21,987 bases of DNA from an uncultured Dorea sp. (GTDB lineage: Bacteria > Bacillota > Clostridia > Lachnospirales > Lachnospiraceae): the NCBI GenBank assembly GCA_910587575.1, contig CAJULU010000047.1:13700-35686 (forward strand), written 5' to 3'. The notes below the pieces were generated by a model. That model did no database searches. It had not been told where the DNA came from and saw nothing but the letters and a program-made list of their open reading frames with translations. Below, one piece after another: positions 1-7,568 of the stretch (positions are counted from its first letter, which is position 1; every line of letters starts with the position of its first letter). A program made the translations under genes and the position numbers.

Positions 1-29
1 GAAATTGCTGTCGTAAAATTCGGGCTCTT

Positions 30-55
30 ATCGACATCTTTTTTACAATTCGACA
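30..55 (-). promoter_or_regulatory. Spo0A-box-like sites downstream of spoIVB
   Basis: On the minus strand, 49-55 reads TGTCGAA, a perfect match to the core 0A box. A second copy, TGTCGAT at 30-36, differs by one base. The first overlaps the last codons of spoIVB; the second lies just beyond its stop. In Firmicutes spo0A usually follows spoIVB, and its control region carries 0A boxes used for autoregulation. The inference is that these sites belong to the spo0A promoter, with the gene itself outside the window. A 7-base match can occur by chance, but two within 26 bases at the expected place are suggestive. Confidence 0.5.
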
Positions 56-1116
56 TTATTCATCATATTTTCTATAAATATTCCGTAGCCCTTCGTAGCG
101 TCATGGACGAATACATGAGTGACGGCGCCAATCAGTTTCCCGTTCTGGATAATCGGGCTTCCGCTCATTCCCTGCACGATTCCGCCGGTCACGGAAAGCA
201 GCCTGTCATCCGTCACTTCAATCACGATTCCCTTATTCACCTCACTGGTATTTTTGTCGATTTTTGTAACACGAATCTCATAATCCTTCACCGTTCCCTC
301 CACAGCACAGCGTATGACGGCAGGTCCTTCCACAATCTCCTCTTTTACTGCCGTCTCAATCGGCGTCTGATCTGCAAAAAGGGCGTCAATCCGGTCAATC
401 GTACCAAAGATTCCACAGTCTGTATTCAGGGTAATACTTCCCAGCACATTATAATTGTTGTAGACGATGATTCCTTCCATCCCGCCGGGAGTACCGTCCT
501 GCCCTTTCTGAATATCCCGGATGCTGGTCTCGTAAACGGTCCCGGCATGGATATCCAGCAGAGTATTGGTGTCCACGTCGTGAATCCCGTGTCCCAGGGC
601 GCCGAACTGACTGTTGGTGTTCAGAAACGTTACCGTGCCCAGCCCCTGGGCATTGTCCCGTACCCAGATTCCAAGCTTGCACTCCCTTGCATTCTGACGC
701 ACCGGCTTCATGCGGATGTTCATATACTGATCAGCCCTGCGCACCCGTAAAATCACGTCCTCGTCCCCTAAGTCCTTTACCGTTTCTACCAGTTCGGATT
801 TGTCATGAATCGTCTGTTCGTTTAAAGCAACAATGTAGTCTCCTGCTTTCACAAGATTTGCCGCAGGCTCATAATCCATACCGTCTTCTGCCGTGATGGC
901 ATCCGTCCCCAGCACCATGACCCCTTCTGTCTCTAAGTAGATTCCGATAGGCATGCCGCCCGGAATCACCATATTCTCCGAAGAAGTTGCGGCATTCACC
1001 TCTGCCTCAAGCATGTTCTTCTGATATTCGATCAGATAATAGCCGCCGCCTACAGCGATCAGAAACGTCACGATCATAATCAGGATTCTTCGATACCAGT
1101 ATTTTCTCATCTTCAT
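43..1116 (-). CDS. spoIVB: SpoIVB sporulation serine peptidase
   Basis: SpoIVB is the forespore-made PDZ serine peptidase (family S55) that crosses into the intermembrane space and triggers the SpoIVFB/BofA/SpoIVFA complex to process pro-sigma-K. The protein has 357 residues, shorter than the roughly 425 of B. subtilis. It shows a basic N-terminus with one membrane segment (about 11-29), a PDZ region (about 52-135), the GALGH motif with the likely catalytic His (H176), and the GMSGSPI motif with the likely nucleophile S318. The ATG at 1116 has GAGG four bases upstream; an in-frame ATG two codons later is a possible alternative. A sigma-G/F-like promoter lies directly upstream, so it need not depend on read-through from the transporter gene. 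Family assignment is secure; the exact start is slightly uncertain. Confidence 0.95.
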   Translation of the reverse strand: MKMRKYWYRRILIMIVTFLIAVGGGYYLIEYQKNMLEAEVNAATSSENMVIPGGMPIGIYLETEGVMVLGTDAITAEDGMDYEPAANLVKAGDYIVALNEQTIHDKSELVETVKDLGDEDVILRVRRADQYMNIRMKPVRQNARECKLGIWVRDNAQGLGTVTFLNTNSQFGALGHGIHDVDTNTLLDIHAGTVYETSIRDIQKGQDGTPGGMEGIIVYNNYNVLGSITLNTDCGIFGTIDRIDALFADQTPIETAVKEEIVEGPAVIRCAVEGTVKDYEIRVTKIDKNTSEVNKGIVIEVTDDRLLSVTGGIVQGMSGSPIIQNGKLIGAVTHVFVHDATKGYGIFIENMMNNVEL

Positions 1117-1148
1117 AAACCTCGACTTTCACATTAAGATTTCTTCCT

Positions 1149-1179
1149 TATTATGTGACAGTTACCGGAAATTTACTCA
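1149..1179 (-). promoter_or_regulatory. Forespore sigma (SigG/SigF-type) promoter of spoIVB
   Basis: On the minus strand TGAGTA (1174-1179) is followed after 18 bases by CATAATA (1149-1155). The sigma-G consensus is about TGAATA, 17-18 bases, CATACTA, so only one base differs in each element. The predicted start of transcription falls about 25 bases before the spoIVB ATG. spoIVB is known to be under sigma-F/sigma-G control in B. subtilis, which fits. Confidence 0.65.
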
Positions 1180-1185
1180 GATTTT

Positions 1186-2082
1186 TTATTTCTGCTTCGG
1201 CTGATAAATTTCTGACCCGACCGCTCCTAAAACGATGATGACTGCTCCTGCCATCTGCAGCAGCGTCAGATGTTCATGAAAGACTACAAAACCCACCAGA
1301 GTGCCTACGACAACCTCCAGGGCAGAAAGAATACTGGTGGTGGTGGCTTCTACATACTGCGTGGATTTCACACAGGCCACATTGGCAACCATGGTACACA
1401 GAATCCCGATACCGAACAGATTCCAGAGCAGCTCGCCTATGGGCGTATTTCCCATATGGGCAGAAACCGCATGAAAATCCATACCGGACATCAGAATCAG
1501 AGCGGCGCCTAAGAATCCGTACACCAGCAGCGTATCTCTCTCATAATCTTTTGCAAAGTATTTGGGAAGCAGAATCTGCAGCGCAACTCCCACGCCGTTG
1601 ATGATCCCGGCCAGAATGCCGATCCCATCCAGCTTCAGATCCCCGCTGCCAGTCAGATCGGCAACCAGTACCGCTCCGGCCAGGCAGATGAAAATCGTGA
1701 CAACCTTACTTTTCTGCAGCTTTTCCCGAAACAGGAATCTTCCCAGAACCGCAACCCAGATGGGGCTCATGAACATGAGCACAGTCGCAACGCCCACCGG
1801 AATTCTGGACACTGCCACACTATAGCTGACAAAGCTGATACTGTATGCCACTGCGCCGTAAACGAGGCAGATTACGATTCCCTTAAGGTCAATCTTCAAT
1901 ACCCCGGGATTCGTAAAAAGTAAAAACAGAAAGTAAGCCGCTCCTGCCAGAGCGCACCGGAAAAAGGAAATCTCAAGACTGGTAAACTGATATTGCGACA
2001 GGTCTCTTACAAAGATACCCATTATCCCCCACATCACGGCAGTGATCACAGCCAGCGCAATTCCTTTCGTACGATTATTCAT
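1186..2082 (-). CDS. EamA/DMT-family transporter
   Basis: This 298-residue, very hydrophobic protein has the layout of a drug/metabolite transporter: two EamA repeats of five membrane segments each. The first repeat begins GIALAVITAVMWGIMGIFVRDL, and the second starts near residue 150 after a short polar linker (LKLDGIGILAGIINGVGVAL). Members export amino acids, metabolites or drugs from the cytoplasm, and substrate cannot be predicted from sequence. The ATG lies inside the end of the upstream amidohydrolase gene (overlap 8 bases), with GGGGAAA as ribosome binding site within that gene. The two are therefore almost certainly co-translated and may handle related compounds. No clear terminator is seen before spoIVB. 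Confidence 0.88.
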   Translation of the reverse strand: MNNRTKGIALAVITAVMWGIMGIFVRDLSQYQFTSLEISFFRCALAGAAYFLFLLFTNPGVLKIDLKGIVICLVYGAVAYSISFVSYSVAVSRIPVGVATVLMFMSPIWVAVLGRFLFREKLQKSKVVTIFICLAGAVLVADLTGSGDLKLDGIGILAGIINGVGVALQILLPKYFAKDYERDTLLVYGFLGAALILMSGMDFHAVSAHMGNTPIGELLWNLFGIGILCTMVANVACVKSTQYVEATTTSILSALEVVVGTLVGFVVFHEHLTLLQMAGAVIIVLGAVGSEIYQPKQK

Positions 2083-3685
2083 GATCCATTTCCCCGTTTT
2101 CGTATATAATCTGATTCTCTTTTATGGTCATTACTACCCGGATGTCTGCCAGCTCTTCTTCTGGCACTTTCAGCGGATTTCTGTCAAGGACCACAAAATC
2201 TGCAAGTTTATTGCTTTCGATACTCCCTTTTTCCGTCTCCTCAGAATACTGGTATGCCCCATGGATGGTAATGGCTTTCAGCGCATCCAATACAGAAATC
2301 TTCTGGTTTTCTCCAATGATTTTTCCTGTCTTTGATCTGCGGTTCACTGCACTCCACACCGTACGCATCATATCCGGCGGAATCACAGGGGTATCCTGAT
2401 GAAACGTATATTTCATTCCATAATCAACGGCATCCTTTACCGGCGAGATCTGGCTTCCTCTCTGAAGCCCGAAATTCTTAAGGTGAATGTCTCCCCAGTA
2501 ATACGTGTGTGCCACAAAGAAACTGGGGATCATCCCAATCTCTGCCATTCTGCGTAGCTGGTCTTTTCGGACAAGCTGTGCATGTACCATGACCGCCCGG
2601 TGCAGATCTTTTTCCTTTCTCTCATTCAGTACCTTTTCAAACCGGGCAATATACTGCTCTGCCGCCGCATCTCCGTTGCAGTGTGCCAGAAGCTGCTGTT
2701 TCTTATCTAATGCCAGCCCAATGTATTTCTCAAGTTCCCCGTCTGTATAAACCGGATAGCCGCAATAGCCGGCGTCCCCTTCATACGGCGCAGTCATCCA
2801 CGCAGTCTTTCCCTGGGGTGAGCCGTCCAAGAAAATCTTATACCCGCCCAGTTTGAAACGACCGCAATAGCGGTTCGCATATGCCGGTTCCTCTTCCGGA
2901 AGCTCTGCCGCTGTCGTGATATCCGCATATCCTGCCACATCCAGTTTCAGCCTTCCGGTTTCAGAAGCGTACTTTAATAATTGGAATAAGGGCTTTCCCA
3001 CCATCCCATCCTGAACCGTGGTGATGCCGTACCCTGCATACATCCTCTGGGCCTCACAGATCAGATCCAGTAATTCTTCCGTTGAAGGCATGGGCAGTTT
3101 TGACTGGAATTCCAGAAACGCCTTTTCTTCCATATAACCGTCCGGGATCCGGCTTTCTCCTTCCCTTCCATATCTTCCTCCCGGACAGTCGGCAGTGCGC
3201 TCGTCAATCTGCTGAAGCATAAGCCCCATGCTGTTGGCCACTCCCATATGAGACGATGCGTGAATTATTACAACCGGATTTGTACGGCTGATCTCATCCA
3301 GAACAGATCTGTCCGGATGCCGTCTTTCATCGAGAAAATTCTGGTCATAATTACAGCCCATAATCCAGGCATCCTTTGAGAGATTCCGTTTCTTTGCGAA
3401 ATCCTTCATAGCCTCCACAATCTGGGCAAAATTGCTGCAGGAAGACAGATCGCACTGGGTCATTGCATTTGCAGCCCCCACAAAATGGGAATGTGCATCC
3501 ACAAAACCAGGGAGCATGGTATTGCCCTGCAGATCTATGACCTGATCCGTATCGGTTTTCAGTTTCATGACCTGATCTGCATTTCCTACCTCCCGGATGC
3601 GTCCGTCTTCCACACAGACCGCTTCCGCATATAAGGCAGATTCCTTCATGGTGATAATCGTTCCGTTATAATAAAATGTTTTCAT
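2075..3685 (-). CDS. YtcJ-like metal-dependent amidohydrolase (Amidohydro_3)
   Basis: A 536-residue member of the amidohydrolase superfamily, YtcJ/Amidohydro_3 branch. The N-terminal strand with a YNGTIITM start and GRI..VG pattern is the usual small beta-domain. LPGFVDAHSH supplies the HxH metal ligands (H65, H67). Later candidate ligands are in LAHCNGDAA, MVHAQLV and FHQDTPVIPPDMM. These enzymes hydrolyse amide or related bonds of small molecules; the substrate is unknown. The open frame extends 28 codons further upstream, but the ATG at 3685 follows GGGAGGGAA at good spacing and starts at the family's usual N-terminus. The gene lies after a hairpin behind recN and overlaps the following transporter gene. 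This pair is an addition between recN and spoIVB, which are adjacent in B. subtilis. Confidence 0.88.
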   Translation of the reverse strand: MKTFYYNGTIITMKESALYAEAVCVEDGRIREVGNADQVMKLKTDTDQVIDLQGNTMLPGFVDAHSHFVGAANAMTQCDLSSCSNFAQIVEAMKDFAKKRNLSKDAWIMGCNYDQNFLDERRHPDRSVLDEISRTNPVVIIHASSHMGVANSMGLMLQQIDERTADCPGGRYGREGESRIPDGYMEEKAFLEFQSKLPMPSTEELLDLICEAQRMYAGYGITTVQDGMVGKPLFQLLKYASETGRLKLDVAGYADITTAAELPEEEPAYANRYCGRFKLGGYKIFLDGSPQGKTAWMTAPYEGDAGYCGYPVYTDGELEKYIGLALDKKQQLLAHCNGDAAAEQYIARFEKVLNERKEKDLHRAVMVHAQLVRKDQLRRMAEIGMIPSFFVAHTYYWGDIHLKNFGLQRGSQISPVKDAVDYGMKYTFHQDTPVIPPDMMRTVWSAVNRRSKTGKIIGENQKISVLDALKAITIHGAYQYSEETEKGSIESNKLADFVVLDRNPLKVPEEELADIRVVMTIKENQIIYENGEMDHE

Positions 3686-3715
3686 GGTCTTCCCTCCCGA
3701 CTCTTTATGCAAAAT

Positions 3716-3749
3716 CAGAGCAGATATAACAGATCTTATATCTACTCTG
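3716..3749 (-). terminator. Hairpin after recN
   Basis: A 14-bp stem (3716-3729 with 3736-3749, one G-U pair) closes a 6-base loop. On the minus strand it is followed by ATTTT. It sits between the recN stop and the ribosome binding site of the amidohydrolase gene. The stem is AU-rich and the U-run short, so it may be a partial terminator or attenuator rather than a full stop. Confidence 0.55.
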
Positions 3750-3768
3750 ACTGATTGTGTGCACAGCA

Positions 3769-5448
3769 TCAGATCTGCTGCGTCTGTCTTGCTAATTCTT
3801 TCATCTCCACGGCGCTTTTTAACACGGTATCCGTAATCTTCGCACCGCCCAGGATTCTTGCCAGTTCCGTTACGGACTCCTGTTCATCCAGTTTCCGGAT
3901 TTCCGTTCTTGTCTCCCCCTTACGGGTGGCTTTCTCAATCATAAAATGATGATCCGCCATGGCCGCAATCTGCGCCAGATGGGTAATACAGATTACCTGA
4001 TGCTCCCGGCCGATCAGCGCCATCTTCTCGGATACCTTCTGTGCAGTCCTGCCGCTGATCCCCACATCAATCTCGTCAAAGATCAGAGTCTCGATCTCAT
4101 CACGCTTCGCCATCACGGCTTTGATGGCCAGCATGATACGTGACAGTTCCCCGCCGGAGGCCACATTTGCCAGGGGCTTTAAAGGCTGCCCGGGATTCAG
4201 GGATATCATAAATTCTACCTCGTCTATCCCCTCTGCCGTATAATCCCTGGTCCCGGCAAACTGTATTGCGAACTGCACATTCTCGAAGTTCAGATCCCGC
4301 AGCCCGTCCTCAATCGCCTGCTCCAGAACCTTTGCCTGTTTTTTCCTGAGGACAGACAGCGCCTTCCCATGCTTTTTCACTTTCTCCTCAAGGGAAGCCA
4401 TTCTCTGCCGAAGTTCCTCCATATACTGGTCGTAATCCTCTAAGATCTCAATCCGTTTCTCCTGCTGTTCACAGTATTCCAGAATCTTCTCAATGGAGCC
4501 GCCATACTTTGTCTTGAGATGGTTGATTTCATTGAGACGGCTTTCCGTCTCCCGGAAATCTTCCTCCGAAAACTCACATTCACTTCCATATGCGGCAAGC
4601 TCCCGGTTAAAATCATTCAACAGACTGTCAATCTCCACCAGCTGGTCATACAGTCCCGAAGCCGTATCATCATACTGTGCAATGCCAGAAATGGCATGGA
4701 TAGCCCGGCTTAAATTCTCGCTTGCGTTCTCATTGCCTTCGCTGGTATACAGATAGGCCTCGTTCACACATTCCGCAATCTCCTTGCTGTTGGACATCCT
4801 GCGGTAGAGTACCTCCAGGTCTTCATCCTCCCCTGGTTTTAAATCCGTCTCCCGGATCTCCTCTGCCTCGAACTTAAGAAGAGACAGTTCCCTGGTGCGC
4901 TGGGTCTCATCCGAAGAAGATTCCTTCAGTTCTTTCTCACAGGCTTTAAATTCCCGGTACGCCTCACGCATCTTTTTCTTCTCCCCGTAAACCGTCTCCC
5001 GGGCAAACGAATCAACAATGCCCAGATGATTCTTCTTATACAGCAGTGACTGGTGCTCATGCTGTCCATGGATATCGATTAAAATCTGCGCCGCCTCTTT
5101 CAGCAGACCAGCCTGCACGGTCTCACCATTGATACGGCTTACACTTCTCCCAGGCATCAGCCGCCTGCTTAAAAGAACGGTTCCCTCCTCCGGATAAATG
5201 TCCAGTTCTTTCAATCTGCCCGCCTGCTGCTCATTTTCCACCAGAAATGTCAGCTCCACCAGACCATAATCCGCTCCCTGTCTTAAGATATCCTTTGAAT
5301 ACCTTCCTCCCAGGGCAAGATTCACAGAACCCAGGATAATTGATTTCCCTGCGCCCGTCTCTCCCGTCAGTATATTCAGTCCGTCCTCAAATTCCACCTC
5401 AATCTCATCAATCAATGCCAGATTCTTTACATGTAAATTCTGTAACAT
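3769..5448 (-). CDS. recN: DNA repair protein RecN
   Basis: RecN is an SMC-like ATPase that acts early at double-strand breaks in recombination repair. At 559 residues it has normal length. The N-terminal half-ATPase carries Walker A GETGAGKS (29-36). The middle is a long, charged coiled coil rich in E, K and R. The C-terminal half carries the ABC signature ASGGELSR (from about 430) and Walker B LIFDE (455-459), followed by the CITHLAQIAA segment. The ATG is preceded by AGGAGG seven bases upstream, and that site overlaps the argR stop codon, implying coupled translation. It is the last gene of the long operon before a hairpin. Confidence 0.97.
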   Translation of the reverse strand: MLQNLHVKNLALIDEIEVEFEDGLNILTGETGAGKSIILGSVNLALGGRYSKDILRQGADYGLVELTFLVENEQQAGRLKELDIYPEEGTVLLSRRLMPGRSVSRINGETVQAGLLKEAAQILIDIHGQHEHQSLLYKKNHLGIVDSFARETVYGEKKKMREAYREFKACEKELKESSSDETQRTRELSLLKFEAEEIRETDLKPGEDEDLEVLYRRMSNSKEIAECVNEAYLYTSEGNENASENLSRAIHAISGIAQYDDTASGLYDQLVEIDSLLNDFNRELAAYGSECEFSEEDFRETESRLNEINHLKTKYGGSIEKILEYCEQQEKRIEILEDYDQYMEELRQRMASLEEKVKKHGKALSVLRKKQAKVLEQAIEDGLRDLNFENVQFAIQFAGTRDYTAEGIDEVEFMISLNPGQPLKPLANVASGGELSRIMLAIKAVMAKRDEIETLIFDEIDVGISGRTAQKVSEKMALIGREHQVICITHLAQIAAMADHHFMIEKATRKGETRTEIRKLDEQESVTELARILGGAKITDTVLKSAVEMKELARQTQQI

Positions 5449-5456
5449 ACCGCCTC

Positions 5457-5903
5457 CTATAAGACAATCCTGCCAATCTTATCCATCACCTTTGCCGTGT
5501 CCTCCACAGTACGGATGGCGCACATGATCGTGTCGTCTCCGGCGATGCTCCCCACAACCTCGCCCCATTTCATGGCATCAATGGCTGCGCACACCGCCAT
5601 GGCCATTCCCGACACCGTCTTAATGACAAGAATATTCTGCGCCATGTCCATTGATACAAATCCATCCTTGAGCACCCGGATATATTTCTCATTCAGAAAA
5701 CTCTCGTTCTGATGGATCACATATCTCTGCTTTCCGTTCTCCCCCGGAATCTTCGTAAGCTTCAGATCCCGGATATCCCTGGAGACAGTGGCCTGTGTCA
5801 CGTTAAATCCTTCCCGATGCAGATAGTCCGCCAGCTCCTCCTGGGTCTCGATATGGTTCTTATGGATCAGTTCAATGATCTTCGCATGTCTGTTCCCTTT
5901 CAT
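5457..5903 (-). CDS. argR: Arginine repressor ArgR
   Basis: ArgR is the arginine-sensing hexameric repressor/activator of arginine synthesis and breakdown genes. The 148-residue length is typical. The N-terminal winged helix has the recognition segment TQATVSRDIRDL (about 36-47). The C-terminal oligomerisation and arginine-binding domain has the GSIAGDDTIMCAIRT motif. Its AAGGA ribosome binding site lies within the last codons of nadK, and its own stop overlaps that of the recN ribosome binding site. The argR-recN pairing is conserved in Firmicutes. No ARG-box-like dyad was recognised in this window. Confidence 0.96.
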   Translation of the reverse strand: MKGNRHAKIIELIHKNHIETQEELADYLHREGFNVTQATVSRDIRDLKLTKIPGENGKQRYVIHQNESFLNEKYIRVLKDGFVSMDMAQNILVIKTVSGMAMAVCAAIDAMKWGEVVGSIAGDDTIMCAIRTVEDTAKVMDKIGRIVL

Positions 5904-5907
5904 GATG

Positions 5908-6744
5908 TCAATTTCCTTTCATCTTCCCTCGTAATGTTTCCAAAAAACTGACCTTGCTCAGCTTTATCATCGTCGTGGAGGCATCGGACCTGCGTACCAT
6001 CACCTTGTCTCCCGTCTTCAGCGAAACCGTATCCGCTCCGTCAAAGGCCACATACACTTCCTCCCGGGAACCATTACGTCCCGGGCCGATCTCAATCACA
6101 ATCTCATCCTCAGAAGACAGAATAATACTCCTGGAGTTCAGCGCATGAGAACAGATCGGCGTGACAACGATCAGCTCTGCCGTGGGCTCCACAATCGGGC
6201 CGCCTGCCGAAAGGTTGTAAGCAGTGGAACCTGTGGGCGTGGAAAGCACTACGCCGTCAGCCTCATAGTCATTCAGAAGTTCCCCGTTGACGTAAAGCCG
6301 GAAATGTATAATATGAAGTTCCCCCTTCCGGGATACCACGATATCGTTCAGGGACACATCCGTCCTGCCGTCCTCAAAAATTCCTTTCAGCATCATCCGC
6401 CGTTCCAGAGCATAATCACCGGAGATAAGCTGCCCGACGGCCATCTCAATTCCGCTCACCTCTACCTCGGTGAGATATCCCAGCGTCCCCATATTAACGC
6501 CAAGAATCGGAATGTCCTGCTCCCAGAACAGTCTGGCCACCTCGATCAGACTTCCGTCTCCTCCGATCACAATTGCACAGTCCACATCCTTCGGGACAGA
6601 AGATCTGATAATCTTTTTCTTCTCGTCTTTCTGACATATAATGCAGACCTTTCCCGCCGCCCGAAGCAGTTCTACGACCTGTCCGGTCACGGTCTTCCCC
6701 GTATCCTTTCCGTCATTCGTAACAATTAAAAATCTGTCCATCAT
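5908..6744 (-). CDS. nadK: NAD kinase
   Basis: NadK phosphorylates NAD to NADP in the cytoplasm. The protein has 278 residues. It shows the GGDG motif (61-64), the ND motif in SLNDIVVSR, and the substrate-binding run around EADGVVLSTPTGSTAYNLSA followed by GGPIVEP. The start follows tlyA by a few bases (AAAGGA in the end of tlyA as ribosome binding site); either of two adjacent ATG codons could be used. In B. subtilis tlyA is followed directly by argR, so nadK is a lineage-specific member of this operon. Confidence 0.96.
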   Translation of the reverse strand: MMDRFLIVTNDGKDTGKTVTGQVVELLRAAGKVCIICQKDEKKKIIRSSVPKDVDCAIVIGGDGSLIEVARLFWEQDIPILGVNMGTLGYLTEVEVSGIEMAVGQLISGDYALERRMMLKGIFEDGRTDVSLNDIVVSRKGELHIIHFRLYVNGELLNDYEADGVVLSTPTGSTAYNLSAGGPIVEPTAELIVVTPICSHALNSRSIILSSEDEIVIEIGPGRNGSREEVYVAFDGADTVSLKTGDKVMVRRSDASTTMIKLSKVSFLETLRGKMKGN

Positions 6745-6749
6745 ATCAT

Positions 6750-7568
6750 TTACCGTTCCTTTGCCAGCGTGTCAAATGCCAGATCCGTTACCTGCCGGAT
6801 GTTCACATTCTCCGCAATGCGGCCCTGTCCCTCACATTTTTCAAGACACACCAGATATTCAATATTCCCTTCCGGCCCCCGGATAGGCGAAAAGTCCAGA
6901 TCCAGGACGTCGAACCCCGTACCTGTGGCGTATCCGAGTACCGCCTCAATCACTTCCACATGGGTACTCTTCTCACGCACAACGCCCTTCTTCCCCACCT
7001 TTGCGCGCCCGGCCTCAAACTGAGGCTTAATCAGCGCCACCACCCTTCCCTGACTGCACAGGTATCGGTGAATAGCCGGAAGCACCTTGGAAAGAGAGAT
7101 AAAAGAGACGTCCACAGAAGAGAATTCCACCGGTTCCCCGATATCCTCCGGCATCACATAGCGGATATTGGTCTTCTCCATGCAGACGACCCGTTCATCC
7201 TGGCGAAGCTTCCAGTCCAGCTGTCCTCTTCCTACATCAACAGCATAGACCTTCCTGGCTCCGTTCTGAAGCATACAGTCCGTAAATCCGCCCGTGGAAG
7301 CGCCTACGTCTGTACACACCTTTCCCTTCACATCCACATCAAAATTCTCAAGCGCCTTCTCAAGTTTCAGACCTCCCCGGCTCACATAGGGAAGGGTATG
7401 CCCCCGCACCTCAATGTCACACTCCTCCGGGAAGGCCGCCCCCGCTTTGTCTTCCCGCTGTCCGTCCACAAAGACGCTTCCTGACATGATAATCGCTTTC
7501 GCCTTTTCTCTGGAAGGGGCAAGATTCCTTCTGACCAGCAATAGATCTAATCGTTCCTTCATAGCCAT
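6750..7568 (-). CDS. tlyA: TlyA-family rRNA 2'-O-methyltransferase
   Basis: A 272-residue protein with an N-terminal S4 RNA-binding domain (about residues 4-65) and a C-terminal FtsJ-like methyltransferase domain. The SAM-binding motif DVGASTGGF is at 87-95, preceded by RGGLKLEKAL with a likely catalytic Lys. TlyA homologues 2'-O-methylate cytidines in rRNA and affect capreomycin sensitivity; hemolysin is an older name. The gene overlaps the end of dxs by 10 bases. A second in-frame ATG two codons later overlaps the dxs stop as ATGA, so the exact start could be either. Confidence 0.94.
   Translation of the reverse strand: MAMKERLDLLLVRRNLAPSREKAKAIIMSGSVFVDGQREDKAGAAFPEECDIEVRGHTLPYVSRGGLKLEKALENFDVDVKGKVCTDVGASTGGFTDCMLQNGARKVYAVDVGRGQLDWKLRQDERVVCMEKTNIRYVMPEDIGEPVEFSSVDVSFISLSKVLPAIHRYLCSQGRVVALIKPQFEAGRAKVGKKGVVREKSTHVEVIEAVLGYATGTGFDVLDLDFSPIRGPEGNIEYLVCLEKCEGQGRIAENVNIRQVTDLAFDTLAKER

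Noticed and set aside
103..750. Plus-strand open frame opposite spoIVB
   Set aside because: Antisense to a gene with intact catalytic motifs; no ribosome binding site or family features.
3686..3769. Upstream start of the amidohydrolase overlapping the end of recN
   Set aside because: This part covers the hairpin after recN and has no family similarity; GGGAGGGAA supports the ATG at 3685.
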